Below are positions 36,814 through 44,355 of a stretch of 64,000 nt of DNA, piece by piece. Source of the stretch: Candidatus Peribacteria bacterium (GTDB taxonomy: Bacteria; Patescibacteriota; Gracilibacteria; Peribacterales; Peribacteraceae). The position numbers and the translations under genes were made by a program. The stretch's first letter is position 1, and the number at the start of each line of letters is the position of its first letter. Location: contig JAHFJN010000001.1 of assembly GCA_023245865.1 (NCBI GenBank), positions 398,587 to 462,586 of the forward strand, in the 5' to 3' direction. The notes below the pieces were generated by a model. It saw nothing but the letters and a program-made list of their open reading frames with translations. It was not told the DNA's origin and ran no database searches.

Positions 36814-36839
36814 TGTGGAAAACGCAAAACTTTTCCACA
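36814..36839. promoter_or_regulatory. inverted pair of DnaA-box-like nonamers upstream of rseP-dnaA
   Basis: TGTGGAAAA (36814-36822) and TTTTCCACA (36831-36839) form a perfect 9-bp inverted repeat with an 8-base spacer. TTTTCCACA differs by one base from the DnaA box TTATCCACA. It precedes the rseP-dnaA operon, so DnaA autoregulation is a natural guess. Confidence 0.5.
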
Positions 36840-36921
36840 CAGATTGAATTGCGCTTCCGCGTGAGACGATGTGAAGGGATAGAAGGTATGAAACGTTCGA
36901 CTTGGCGAGTATTTTTTTTGA

Positions 36922-37560
36922 TCACCCCTGCGCGATCACGAGTGCCTCCACATGCTGCGCTCCCGCATCTTTCAGAGCCTTCGCACACGCATCGAGCGTC
37001 GCGCCGGTTGTCGCGATGTCATCAACAAGAACAATGTGTGCGGGCACCGGTGACGCGGTGACGCGGAACATTCCGTGCATTGCAGTCAACCGTTCCTTGC
37101 GTGGACGGTGCGCTTGATGACCGGTCGGGCGGGTTCGCACGAGGAAATTCTGCATTGGCCACCCGCGCGCAGTACTCACGACCATCGCAAGCAACTGCGA
37201 TTGATTGAATCCGCGTGAAAATCTGCGCGTCCAGTGGAGCGGCACCGGGCAGAGGACAGTGTCGGTGTATTCCGTGAGAAGCTTGGACGCTTCGACGAGG
37301 AGCAAACCCAATGGGTTTTGGAGAGCCGAGACTTTTCCATACTTGAACCGCTGCACGGCAGTGCGGAGCATCGGCGAGGCATCGTACGTACTCGCGGCGA
37401 CAATGCGATCGAGGGAACGAAGTCTGCGTTCCCGCAAAACATTCTGCTCGATCCTGATCGGGTAGCTGCGAATCTCGGCCATCTCCTCACTCGTCACCCA
37501 CTCACCCTCCCTGCCACTCAGGGAGACCTTGGGGAAGAGGAGATCGAGGAGGGAGAACAT
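36922..37560 (-). CDS. ComF-type phosphoribosyltransferase-like protein
   Basis: 212 residues. The C-terminal half is a type I PRTase fold with the PRPP loop IVLVDDIATTGATL, preceded by CPVPLHWTRRFSRGFNQSQLLA, the ComF hallmark. The N-terminal region lacks the Cys pairs that form a zinc finger in many ComF proteins. ComF helps DNA import during natural competence. Flanked on the upstream side by the DUF559 cassette. Confidence 0.9.
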   Translation of the reverse strand: MFSLLDLLFPKVSLSGREGEWVTSEEMAEIRSYPIRIEQNVLRERRLRSLDRIVAASTYDASPMLRTAVQRFKYGKVSALQNPLGLLLVEASKLLTEYTDTVLCPVPLHWTRRFSRGFNQSQLLAMVVSTARGWPMQNFLVRTRPTGHQAHRPRKERLTAMHGMFRVTASPVPAHIVLVDDIATTGATLDACAKALKDAGAQHVEALVIAQG

Positions 37561-37579
37561 AGAGATGATCGAGTACGAA

Positions 37580-37951
37580 TTATACCTCCTCTCCCCGAGG
37601 GAGAGGATTGAGGTGAGGGGTCCTAAGATATTTCACAATCACTTCGATGACCACATGAATATCTTCCTTCAATTCATGATTTTCAAAATGCAGAATGCGA
37701 TGCCCGCATTTCTTCAAAAATTGTTCTCTTTTTTGATCATAAGCAACTTGCAATGCATGGATTCCGCCATCAAGCTCGATAATGAGGTTCGCTTCTCTAC
37801 AAAAGAAATCAACGATGTAGCAACCGATGGGAACTTGTCGGCGAAATTTGTAATCGCAGAGTTGCCTGTTCTTCAATTTTTTCCAGAGCAACTTCTCCAC
37901 AGGCGTTTGCTGTTTGCGAAGAGTCCGTGCGAATACAATGTTCTCTTTCAT
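37580..37951 (-). CDS. DUF559 (Vsr-like) endonuclease
   Basis: 123 residues. The fold signature is present: TPVEKLLWKKLKNR, then YKFRRQVPIGCYIVDFFC, then LIIELDGGIH, then a C-terminal RILHF strand. These contain the Asp, Glu and Gln/Asp residues of a PD-(D/E)XK-type nuclease related to very-short-patch repair enzymes. The last 15 or so residues are encoded by a palindromic repeat that also flanks the other side of the gene in inverted orientation. This suggests the gene travels with the repeats. Confidence 0.88.
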   Translation of the reverse strand: MKENIVFARTLRKQQTPVEKLLWKKLKNRQLCDYKFRRQVPIGCYIVDFFCREANLIIELDGGIHALQVAYDQKREQFLKKCGHRILHFENHELKEDIHVVIEVIVKYLRTPHLNPLPRGEEV

Positions 37952-38006
37952 GGAAGATTCATTCTACCCCTCACCCTAACCCTCTCCCTATAGGAGAGGG
38001 GTACCA
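37586..38006. mobile_element. DUF559 nuclease cassette framed by inverted palindromic repeats
   Basis: Left frame (37588-37623): a CCTCTCCCCGAGGGAGAGG hairpin, then GAGGTGAGGGGTCC. Right frame (37970-38000): ACCCCTCACCCTAACC-like start, then a CTCTCCCTATAGGAGAGG hairpin. The frames are inverted relative to each other with hairpins outermost, and the only content is a DUF559 gene whose C-terminal LRTPHLNPLPRGEE is encoded by the left frame. A gene-free version of the same frame lies at 45834-45936. Confidence 0.8.
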
Positions 38007-38054
38007 TGTGTTGCATCTCTTCGTTAATCCTCTTACACTTTCACTCTCTTCACC

Positions 38055-38130
38055 GGGCAATTAGCTCAGCTGGGTCGAGTCCACCTTGGCGGACGAGCAA
38101 TCAGAAAAGCGCCACTGGCGCTCTAGCCAG
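38055..38130 (+). repeat. fold-back tRNA-Val fragment with inserted core (upstream of tRNA-Val)
   Basis: 38055-38073 equals the first 19 bases of tRNA-Val. Next comes an insert forming a hairpin (GTCCACC/GGCGGAC, one mismatch) and the word ACGAGCAATCAGA. Then AAGCGCCAC resumes the tRNA around positions 24-31, and 38116-38130 (TGGCGCTCTAGCCAG) is the perfect reverse complement of tRNA-Val bases 38178-38192. The same design with the same core precedes tRNA-Ile. No anticodon or 3' half is present, so it is not a tRNA gene. Confidence 0.85.
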
Positions 38131-38162
38131 ACGGTTGAGAAGCTGTCATTATTTATACATTC

Positions 38163-38239
38163 GGGCAATTAGCTCAGCTGGCTAGAGCGCCACATTGACA
38201 TTGTGGAGGTCACTGGTTCAAGTCCAGTATTGCCCACCA
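38163..38239 (+). tRNA. tRNA-Val (GAC)
   Basis: 77 bases with CCA. Acceptor GGGCAAT pairs with ATTGCCC; anticodon stem CCACA/TGTGG encloses TTGACAT, giving GAC. Immediately preceded by a fold-back fragment of itself. Confidence 0.97.
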
Positions 38240-38332
38240 TTCGACCTTTCACATCCTCAGAAGCAGGTATGCATCTGGGCTCATGGCGAGCCTAGATTCC
38301 CTACCTGTTTTCTCACGAAAAGGAGACTGATT

Positions 38333-38881
38333 ATGTGGCCTTGGTATGTCATCTGCGGTGTTGCATTGGTATTGGGCATAGGAATCTGGAACCTTCTCAA
38401 ATGGGCCTTGAGTGAGGCCTTTCCTGACGTTGTCGACATCTTTTCGCTCGAACGCCAAGCAACACAGGATCTCCTGCAACACCTTGGACCGGAAATTGCG
38501 ATTGGGCGAAGCAACGGAGCCATGCGGTGGCTCATGAAAAATGGCATGCGGGTATCCGGCAGCTATCACTTTTTTTCACTGAAGGACGGCGTCGTGTACG
38601 GACACCTCGGCGCATGGCCGGAAGAGGTGGTCGTCGATGCTGAAGGCACTATCTACCCTGATGGCGGAAGCGAAAGACGGAATCGAGAACACTTGATCGC
38701 TCGCCTCGGGCCGGAGTACTGCTTCCGAAAGAAAGATAAACTGTGGTACCTCACACATGTGATGAACACAGTGAGTGAGGGATACAACGAATTCCATCTC
38801 CATGGAAACAGGGTCATGGCAATCAGATACTCAGAACATGTGGAGATTGCAATACCTTGCCCAGAAGAAGCACTCCGCTAG
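38333..38881 (+). CDS. hypothetical protein with N-terminal membrane helix
   Basis: 182 residues. ATG at 38333 follows AAAAGGAGACTGATT, one of the few strong Shine-Dalgarno sequences in the window. One membrane helix (about residues 4-22) precedes a soluble alpha/beta domain that ends by residue 180. I recognise no family. It is monocistronic: tRNA-Val upstream, an intrinsic terminator downstream. The strong ribosome-binding site and terminator resemble the tiny membrane-protein operon at 49.6-49.9 kb more than the other genes here, so it may be acquired. Confidence 0.65.
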   Translation: MWPWYVICGVALVLGIGIWNLLKWALSEAFPDVVDIFSLERQATQDLLQHLGPEIAIGRSNGAMRWLMKNGMRVSGSYHFFSLKDGVVYGHLGAWPEEVVVDAEGTIYPDGGSERRNREHLIARLGPEYCFRKKDKLWYLTHVMNTVSEGYNEFHLHGNRVMAIRYSEHVEIAIPCPEEALR

Positions 38882-38913
38882 AGAACCACTCCCTCTTGTG
38901 AGAAAACAAACGA

Positions 38914-38941
38914 CGCCCAGGTCACTGATCTGGGCGCTTTA
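38914..38941 (+). terminator. intrinsic terminator
   Basis: CGCCCAG - TCACTGAT-type loop - CTGGGCG, followed by a short T-rich run; ends the 38333-38881 transcript. Confidence 0.65.
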
Positions 38942-38999
38942 TTGAGCATTTCTCCTGCATACCATACAAAAAACTATTTGTAATTCCTCGCAACTCCTC

Positions 39000-39036
39000 C
39001 CCGCTGCCAAAAAGCGGGTTTTTCCGCTATAATAGA
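39000..39036 (+). terminator. terminator hairpin followed by a promoter -10
   Basis: CCCGCT (39000-39005) pairs with AGCGGG (39013-39018), followed by five T residues. A TATAAT box follows at 39028-39033, ahead of the gene at 39061. Confidence 0.6.
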
Positions 39037-39060
39037 AGGATTTCTCATACACAAAAAACC

Positions 39061-39555
39061 ATGTCAACTTCCGATCTTCCGCCAACGCCCCAACCGCAGG
39101 TATTGATGAGCTGGCAGGCACCGATTCAGGCATATCACGAACGCTCCAAGCGCTGGTACACGATCGGCGGCGGTGTGGTGCTCCTTGGGGTTGTGTATGG
39201 GATCCTCACCGATTCCTGGCCACTCTCGATCGTGATACTGCTCACGGGCGCGATGTATTTTTTGCTGCGCGGGCACCGGCCACCGCTCCGGCAGATCATC
39301 ATCACCACCGAGGGTTTTTTCTTAGAAAATATCTTTACCCGTTTCGATGCGTTCAGTGGATTTTGGCTGCTCCCGACCCCCGAGTACACGGAGCTGCACT
39401 TCAGCCCAAAAAGCGCACGCAGCCCCGATATCATCATTCAAACGGGTGCAACCGACCCCGCAGAGCTGCGCGCGATCCTGAGTGAATGCCTCCCCGAACT
39501 CCCCGACAAACAGGAAGGTTTGCTTGACATTTTACTTCGCCTCACTAAACTCTAA
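39061..39555 (+). CDS. two-span membrane protein with PH-like domain
   Basis: 164 residues. After a Pro-rich N-terminus with AYHERSKRWY there are two close membrane helices (about 36-54 and 57-72), then a small beta-rich domain (IIITTEGFFLENIFTRFDAFSGFW) ending in an amphipathic helix. The arrangement resembles small bacterial PH-like membrane proteins; the role is unknown. The stop TAA is directly followed by the next ATG, so the genes are coupled. Confidence 0.65.
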   Translation: MSTSDLPPTPQPQVLMSWQAPIQAYHERSKRWYTIGGGVVLLGVVYGILTDSWPLSIVILLTGAMYFLLRGHRPPLRQIIITTEGFFLENIFTRFDAFSGFWLLPTPEYTELHFSPKSARSPDIIIQTGATDPAELRAILSECLPELPDKQEGLLDILLRLTKL

Positions 39556-42153
39556 ATGGTGCCTTTGCGAAAGCTTCGGCACTTCGCACCTCAAACGGTC
39601 CCCGAAAGGGAGAACCGTCTTTTGGCGTTTGCCAAATCCCCCGGTACTCCGGGAACGAACAATGACGATGAAAATAATGTGCTGAATCCACAGCCTATTG
39701 TTGTATCTGCAAATCCGAATGCAAAGACCTCTGCCCCTGGAACAAAAGCAAAAACAATCGGAGAAGAAGTAAAAGAAGCAATTGTAGAGGCATTTAAACA
39801 GCAGAAAGCATCGGAAAGTGCCGAAGCAAAAGCCAAGAAAGAAGAGGAAGCTGCCGCAGCAGAGGCCGAGAGAGCGCGAAAGGCACAAGAAGAAATGGAG
39901 GAGCAAAAAAAGAAGAAACGTGAGGCGAGGATCGAACGCATAAAAAAAATTGCAGATAATGCAAAAAAGCAGATTGATGAATTGGAAACACTCAAAATGC
40001 AATTAGGTGACAAAGGGAAAATCCAAACGCTCCGAACGTACGGCACTCCCGAATTGCTGCGTCAATGGGAGGCTCTCCTTTCACTGGTTGATAGAGAAAT
40101 AGAAAGCGGTACTGTGGATCATCTGATCCTACGGGACATACTGTGTCTGGCTGAAGGCACAGATTCTGCAAATACCTTTGTAGCGAAATTTAAAAATGAC
40201 TTGGAAACGAGCACTAATCAAGTGTACGGATTTAAAGATGCAGGCTTAGCTGTCATTGAAGGTATTGAACATGATCCGGACAGACCTGCAGATATTACGG
40301 ACGCACTACTCGCAATAGAAGCAAGCAGCACATCGAGCCCTGGGAGCGAAGAAGAACGATTGAAAGCTGTTGAGTATGTCCTCGAGAGAGGAAATTTGAA
40401 TCATTGGATGACGAACGTGGAGAAGTACAACGAAGCATTTTCAAAAGGTCTGGAGGAAGAAAAAAAATGGGTGGAGCGCGTGGAAAAATCGCTCGGTAGC
40501 GCAGAGGCCATGGCGGAAAATGAGGCAAATGACGGGATACTTGAAAAACTGAGAGGAATGCGTTTTTACTCCGTGCTGGATTACTACAATGCAGCGAAGA
40601 AGTACTGGGATGCCGTGAAAAAAACATGGGATACCCGCGGCGAGCGACACAGTGCCGATATTGCAGGTATGATCGGCAGAGCACTCAAGTTCATCCCCAT
40701 CTACGGCACGGAAGTAGACCGTATCTTGGACCAAGAACTGGAAAGCAAACGCAGCGAAGAAACAGAGGCCATGAAGAAATATCTGGAACGCAAAAATGCG
40801 AAGTGGGAGGATCTCTTCGGTGCAGAAAGAGGTGAATTCAAACTTTTTGCACGTTCCAACCCGAACAAAGCGCGCGGCATTCTGGAATACGCGGCAGAGC
40901 ACGGTTTCCTGTATGACATTGATGACGCGGTGGTGCACGGGTCTCAAGCTTACATTTACGGGGTAAAGCTGAGCAGTATTTGTTCCGATTGGCAATCTGC
41001 TGGTGAAACCATCAAGATCAACAACTACTTCACAACACTGCGCGGTAAAAACTCACAGGGACGCGAACACGAAATGGAGCACGGTTATAAGAAAGAATTC
41101 GACTGTGAATTCGTACCGCGATTCATTGAACTGTTGGAAGAAGCAATGGACGAACACAACCTCTGGGAAGCGGCCGGCATCTGTAAACGTGCGATGGAGC
41201 GTGGTTTTCAGGGAGAGGTCGCGGCGTGGCTGTTTACCACTATCATGGGAAAACTGCGACAGTACCCGGAACTGCGCAAAGTGACGCCCGTCAGCTTCTT
41301 CGATATCGTTGGAAAACTCAGCATGTACACCACCGCCTTCACGCTGGGACTCGCCAAGGGATACCGCAAAGAACTGCGCGAATGGGCAAAGAGCGGAGGT
41401 GACCAGCCGGACGAATCGATCCTCGAAAGAAAAACCCAGCTGCATCGACTCAAAATCATCGAGGATTACATCAAAGACAAAAGCGATTCGGACAAGGATT
41501 ACACAACTCCGAAAGGTAAGACAAAAATGCGCCATCTGGTTGCGCAAGTACTCGCCGGGCAAATCGTCGAACTCGACAACGGCAATTATATTCACATCTA
41601 CGAAACTAAATTCAACGCATACCGTGGCATTGTCAAAACCATGTTCTTTGACATTCACAAACCTCTGTCTGAAGACCCCGACTTCGCAACTCAAACGACA
41701 GAAAAAAGCATGCTTACCGAGGAATCTTATAAAAAGATTCTCGCCTATCGTTCGCAGTTCGATTACGAAAATGCATCATGGACACTCGCGTTTATGAGCA
41801 ACTTACTTACTACAGCCGAGGGGCTCTCCAAAATACCTCAACTCTCAGATGCATACACGAACTACATCAAGGAAGTACGTCCCAAATTCGACGCACACAT
41901 TCGTACGACCCTGAGGGAGTCACGCTTTATTCGCTTGCTTGAGACAAAAGATCCAAATAGAACAGGCAAATCGTCATTTGCAGCGCTCGTTGCGGGAAAA
42001 CTCATCTCATGGGATGTTATTAAAAAAGCAAGCTATATCGACACCCTCAAAATCCAGCTCAAAGATGAATTCCCTGATTTTTGGGATGGCTTAAGCACTG
42101 AAGATAAAGTAATTGACACAGCAAAAGTTGAAGCTGCGAAAAAAGGCGAGTAG
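39556..42153 (+). CDS. large hypothetical coiled-coil protein
   Basis: 865 residues, starting on the base after the previous stop. The N-terminal 120 residues are disordered, followed by a Lys/Glu/Ala-rich coiled coil (about 75-160). The rest is a long helical soluble protein without membrane spans. I recognise no domain. Together with the genes at 8.0, 14.1 and 20.9 kb it belongs to a set of sizeable lineage-only proteins. Position after a membrane protein suggests a cytoplasmic partner. Confidence 0.6.
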   Translation: MVPLRKLRHFAPQTVPERENRLLAFAKSPGTPGTNNDDENNVLNPQPIVVSANPNAKTSAPGTKAKTIGEEVKEAIVEAFKQQKASESAEAKAKKEEEAAAAEAERARKAQEEMEEQKKKKREARIERIKKIADNAKKQIDELETLKMQLGDKGKIQTLRTYGTPELLRQWEALLSLVDREIESGTVDHLILRDILCLAEGTDSANTFVAKFKNDLETSTNQVYGFKDAGLAVIEGIEHDPDRPADITDALLAIEASSTSSPGSEEERLKAVEYVLERGNLNHWMTNVEKYNEAFSKGLEEEKKWVERVEKSLGSAEAMAENEANDGILEKLRGMRFYSVLDYYNAAKKYWDAVKKTWDTRGERHSADIAGMIGRALKFIPIYGTEVDRILDQELESKRSEETEAMKKYLERKNAKWEDLFGAERGEFKLFARSNPNKARGILEYAAEHGFLYDIDDAVVHGSQAYIYGVKLSSICSDWQSAGETIKINNYFTTLRGKNSQGREHEMEHGYKKEFDCEFVPRFIELLEEAMDEHNLWEAAGICKRAMERGFQGEVAAWLFTTIMGKLRQYPELRKVTPVSFFDIVGKLSMYTTAFTLGLAKGYRKELREWAKSGGDQPDESILERKTQLHRLKIIEDYIKDKSDSDKDYTTPKGKTKMRHLVAQVLAGQIVELDNGNYIHIYETKFNAYRGIVKTMFFDIHKPLSEDPDFATQTTEKSMLTEESYKKILAYRSQFDYENASWTLAFMSNLLTTAEGLSKIPQLSDAYTNYIKEVRPKFDAHIRTTLRESRFIRLLETKDPNRTGKSSFAALVAGKLISWDVIKKASYIDTLKIQLKDEFPDFWDGLSTEDKVIDTAKVEAAKKGE

Positions 42154-42196
42154 ATAGTGTGATGACAGGTGCGTATGGGATCGGTAGTGTGTTTGC

Positions 42197-42634
42197 ATGC
42201 ACGTCCAGATCCAACGCATCGATCCGACCCTCCCCCTCCCCTCCTACCAGACCAAAGGTGCGGTGGGATTCGACGTGATCACGCGCGAGACGACCATGAT
42301 AGAACCGGGCCAGATCGCCCTCGTACCCGGCAATGTGATTGTGAAAGTTCCGGATGGGTATGCGCTGCTCCTCGTTCCGCGTTCTTCGTTACCACGTAAA
42401 AAAGGCCTCATCTGCCCCCACTCACTCGGTGTGATCGATCAAGATTACCACGGAGAAAAAGACGAACTGATGGTGCAGGTGCAAAATATTTCAGAGGCAA
42501 CGGTCACCGTCGAGCGCGGCGAACGGATCGCCCAGGGGTTATTCGTAAAAATCGAGCAAGCGGCATGGGAAGAAGTGACGAGTCACAATGCTACAAGTAG
42601 GGGCGGATTCGGTAGCACCGGGGGTCACAGTTAA
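42197..42634 (+). CDS. dut: dUTP diphosphatase
   Basis: 145 residues. All five trimeric dUTPase motifs are visible: GAVGFDV, PRSSL, GVIDQDYHGE, RGERIAQGLF and RGGFGSTGG. Hydrolyses dUTP to dUMP, protecting DNA from uracil and feeding thymidylate synthesis. Followed within two bases by the four-helix-bundle cassette. Confidence 0.95.
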   Translation: MHVQIQRIDPTLPLPSYQTKGAVGFDVITRETTMIEPGQIALVPGNVIVKVPDGYALLLVPRSSLPRKKGLICPHSLGVIDQDYHGEKDELMVQVQNISEATVTVERGERIAQGLFVKIEQAAWEEVTSHNATSRGGFGSTGGHS

Positions 42635-42635
42635 C

Positions 42636-43082
42636 GTTGCTGGTTGCTCGTTTACTCGTTGCTCGAACGTGCAATCGGATCACGGTGCAGATGCTCCTGA
42701 AGATACGCCATAAGCTTTGCAAGTTGTGCCCCGATTTTTCTTGTTCGTTCTGCAGCATCCTTGAATTCGGGCTCTGTCATATATCCTTCATCGACACCAT
42801 AATACAAATGTGAACGAACCTCGGCACTAGATCGTTTCGCATAGCCCAAAAACATTACAAATTCAGGATTTGTCGTTGCATCATTTCCTTCCGCAATATT
42901 TGCCATGATCGACAATGCTGCGCGTGAAATTTGATCAGCCCATCCCCAATCTTTCCTTTCAACTGCCTTCTTGCAAAACAACCGGACCATGCGAGTAAGA
43001 TCTCGAGCTTCCTGCCATGCAGCAATCTCCTCGAAAGTTTTAAATTGCATAGCGAGAAACGAGAAACCAGTGAACCAGCAAC
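42636..43082. mobile_element. four-helix-bundle gene cassette framed by inverted heptamer arrays
   Basis: Left array (42636-42665) reads GTTGCTG, GTTGCTC, GTTTACTC, GTTGCTC. The right array (43052-43082), read on the minus strand, gives GTTGCTG, GTTCACTG, GTTTCTC, GTTTCTC. The arrays are inverted, and the 447-bp unit fits exactly between the ends of dut (42634) and ftsZ (43084). The gene's start and stop lie at the inner edges of the arrays, with its last codons inside the left one. Confidence 0.75.
42652..43050 (-). CDS. four-helix-bundle protein (23S rRNA intervening-sequence / Avd-like family)
   Basis: 132 residues. The family motif FEEIAAWQEARDLTRMVRLFC at the start, DQISRAALSIMANIAEG, the FLGYAKRSSAEVRSHLY segment and a C-terminal helix are typical. 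Members are found in 23S rRNA intervening sequences and are related to the accessory protein Avd of diversity-generating retroelements; they are small basic oligomers that bind nucleic acid. No ribosome-binding site precedes the ATG; the heptamer array is directly upstream. The stop codon and the last residues (SSNE) come from the other array. Confidence 0.9.
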   Translation of the reverse strand: MQFKTFEEIAAWQEARDLTRMVRLFCKKAVERKDWGWADQISRAALSIMANIAEGNDATTNPEFVMFLGYAKRSSAEVRSHLYYGVDEGYMTEPEFKDAAERTRKIGAQLAKLMAYLQEHLHRDPIARSSNE

Positions 43083-43083
43083 A

Positions 43084-44337
43084 TTATTTACTGATCGGCT
43101 TCCTCATGAACGCCGGAACCTCCAGTTCCTCTTCATCGAGCTTGGGGGCAGTGGACTTCGCAGCGGGTTCGACCTTGTCCTCTTTGAATCCTCGCATGTC
43201 GCGTTCGTTGCGCGCGGGTGGTGTTCCCGCTTTGCTGAGGTAGCGCTGCGCCGGAGTGCTGTACCCTGCCGGTGAACTCATGTCCGGTGCATCGAAACCC
43301 GTCGCGATGACGGTACACTTCACTTGTCCCGTGTAGTTTTCATCGATGACGGCACCGAAGATGATCGTGGCCTCGGGTGCGGCGGTCTCCGTGATGATGC
43401 GCGCAGCCTCGTCGACTTCGAACATGCTGAGATCATTGCCACCCGTGATATTAAAGAGAATCCCCTTCGCTCCGCTGATGCTGAGATCGAGCAGCGGACT
43501 GTCGATCGCTGCTCTGGCCGCCTCGGCAGCGCGGCTGTCGCCCGTACCGTAGCCGATACCCATGAGCGTGGTTCCGCCGTCTTGCATGATGGTCCGGACG
43601 TCCGCGAAGTCGACGTTCACGAGACCGTGCTGTGTGATGAGGCTGCTGATCCCTTCGATGGCATGCTGCAGCACTTCATCGACGACCTCGAAGGCTTCCG
43701 TGAGAGGCGTGGTTTTATCGATGATGGAGAGAATTTTATCGTTTGGAATCGTAATCAACGTATCAACCTTGCCCTTGAGCAGTTCCAGCGCTTCCTCGGC
43801 ATTCTTGCGACGCTTGAGACCCTCGAAACTAAACGGCTTCGTGACGACCCCGACCGTGAGGATCCCCATGCTGCGCGCCAGCTCCGCAATGATATGGAGC
43901 GCGCCGCTCCCCGTGCCGCCACCGAGGCCCGCCGTGAGGAAAAGCATATCCGTGCCCTCGAGTTCTTTTTTGATCTCCTCCGTGCTCTCCTCCGCCGCAC
44001 GCTTGCCGATTTCGGGGTTTGCCCCCGCGCCGAGCCCCCGTGTGGTGCCGCGACCGATCGTGATCTTCTTTGGTGCAGGATTGTGGTAAAGAGCCTGCAA
44101 ATCGGTATTCACGGCAATAAACTCCACTCCCTGCACTTTGCCGGTCACCATACGCGCGACAGCGTTCGATCCGCCTCCGCCCGCACCGAGCACACGAATG
44201 ACGGCACCGGGCAGAGCGTCGGGCCGCACCTCGCGCACGGACGCTTGCGTTGTGTCATCATCTCCTTTTCCCGTACCTGTACCGGTGCCAGTGGTGGGCC
44301 GTTGATTCGAGAACAGTGAGCGGAAGGTATCGGACAT
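43084..44337 (-). CDS. ftsZ: cell division GTPase FtsZ
   Basis: 417 residues. Tubulin-type nucleotide motifs: GAGGGGSNAV (about residues 51-60) and GGGTGSGA (139-146). The C-terminal linker is short and ends in the conserved peptide EELEVPAFMRKP, which docks FtsA. An N-terminal Thr/Gly repeat (TGTGTGTGKG) lengthens the disordered start. Lies 18 bases downstream of ftsA, the usual ftsA-ftsZ order. Confidence 0.97.
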   Translation of the reverse strand: MSDTFRSLFSNQRPTTGTGTGTGKGDDDTTQASVREVRPDALPGAVIRVLGAGGGGSNAVARMVTGKVQGVEFIAVNTDLQALYHNPAPKKITIGRGTTRGLGAGANPEIGKRAAEESTEEIKKELEGTDMLFLTAGLGGGTGSGALHIIAELARSMGILTVGVVTKPFSFEGLKRRKNAEEALELLKGKVDTLITIPNDKILSIIDKTTPLTEAFEVVDEVLQHAIEGISSLITQHGLVNVDFADVRTIMQDGGTTLMGIGYGTGDSRAAEAARAAIDSPLLDLSISGAKGILFNITGGNDLSMFEVDEAARIITETAAPEATIIFGAVIDENYTGQVKCTVIATGFDAPDMSSPAGYSTPAQRYLSKAGTPPARNERDMRGFKEDKVEPAAKSTAPKLDEEELEVPAFMRKPISK

Positions 44338-44355
44338 AAAAGGAGAGGAAAAAAA

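Noticed and set aside
36814-36839. Replication origin
   Set aside because: Only one pair of DnaA-box-like sites and no AT-rich unwinding region or box cluster nearby.
38055-38130. A second tRNA-Val gene
   Set aside because: Only the 5' half is tRNA-like; there is no anticodon arm, T arm or 3' acceptor strand.
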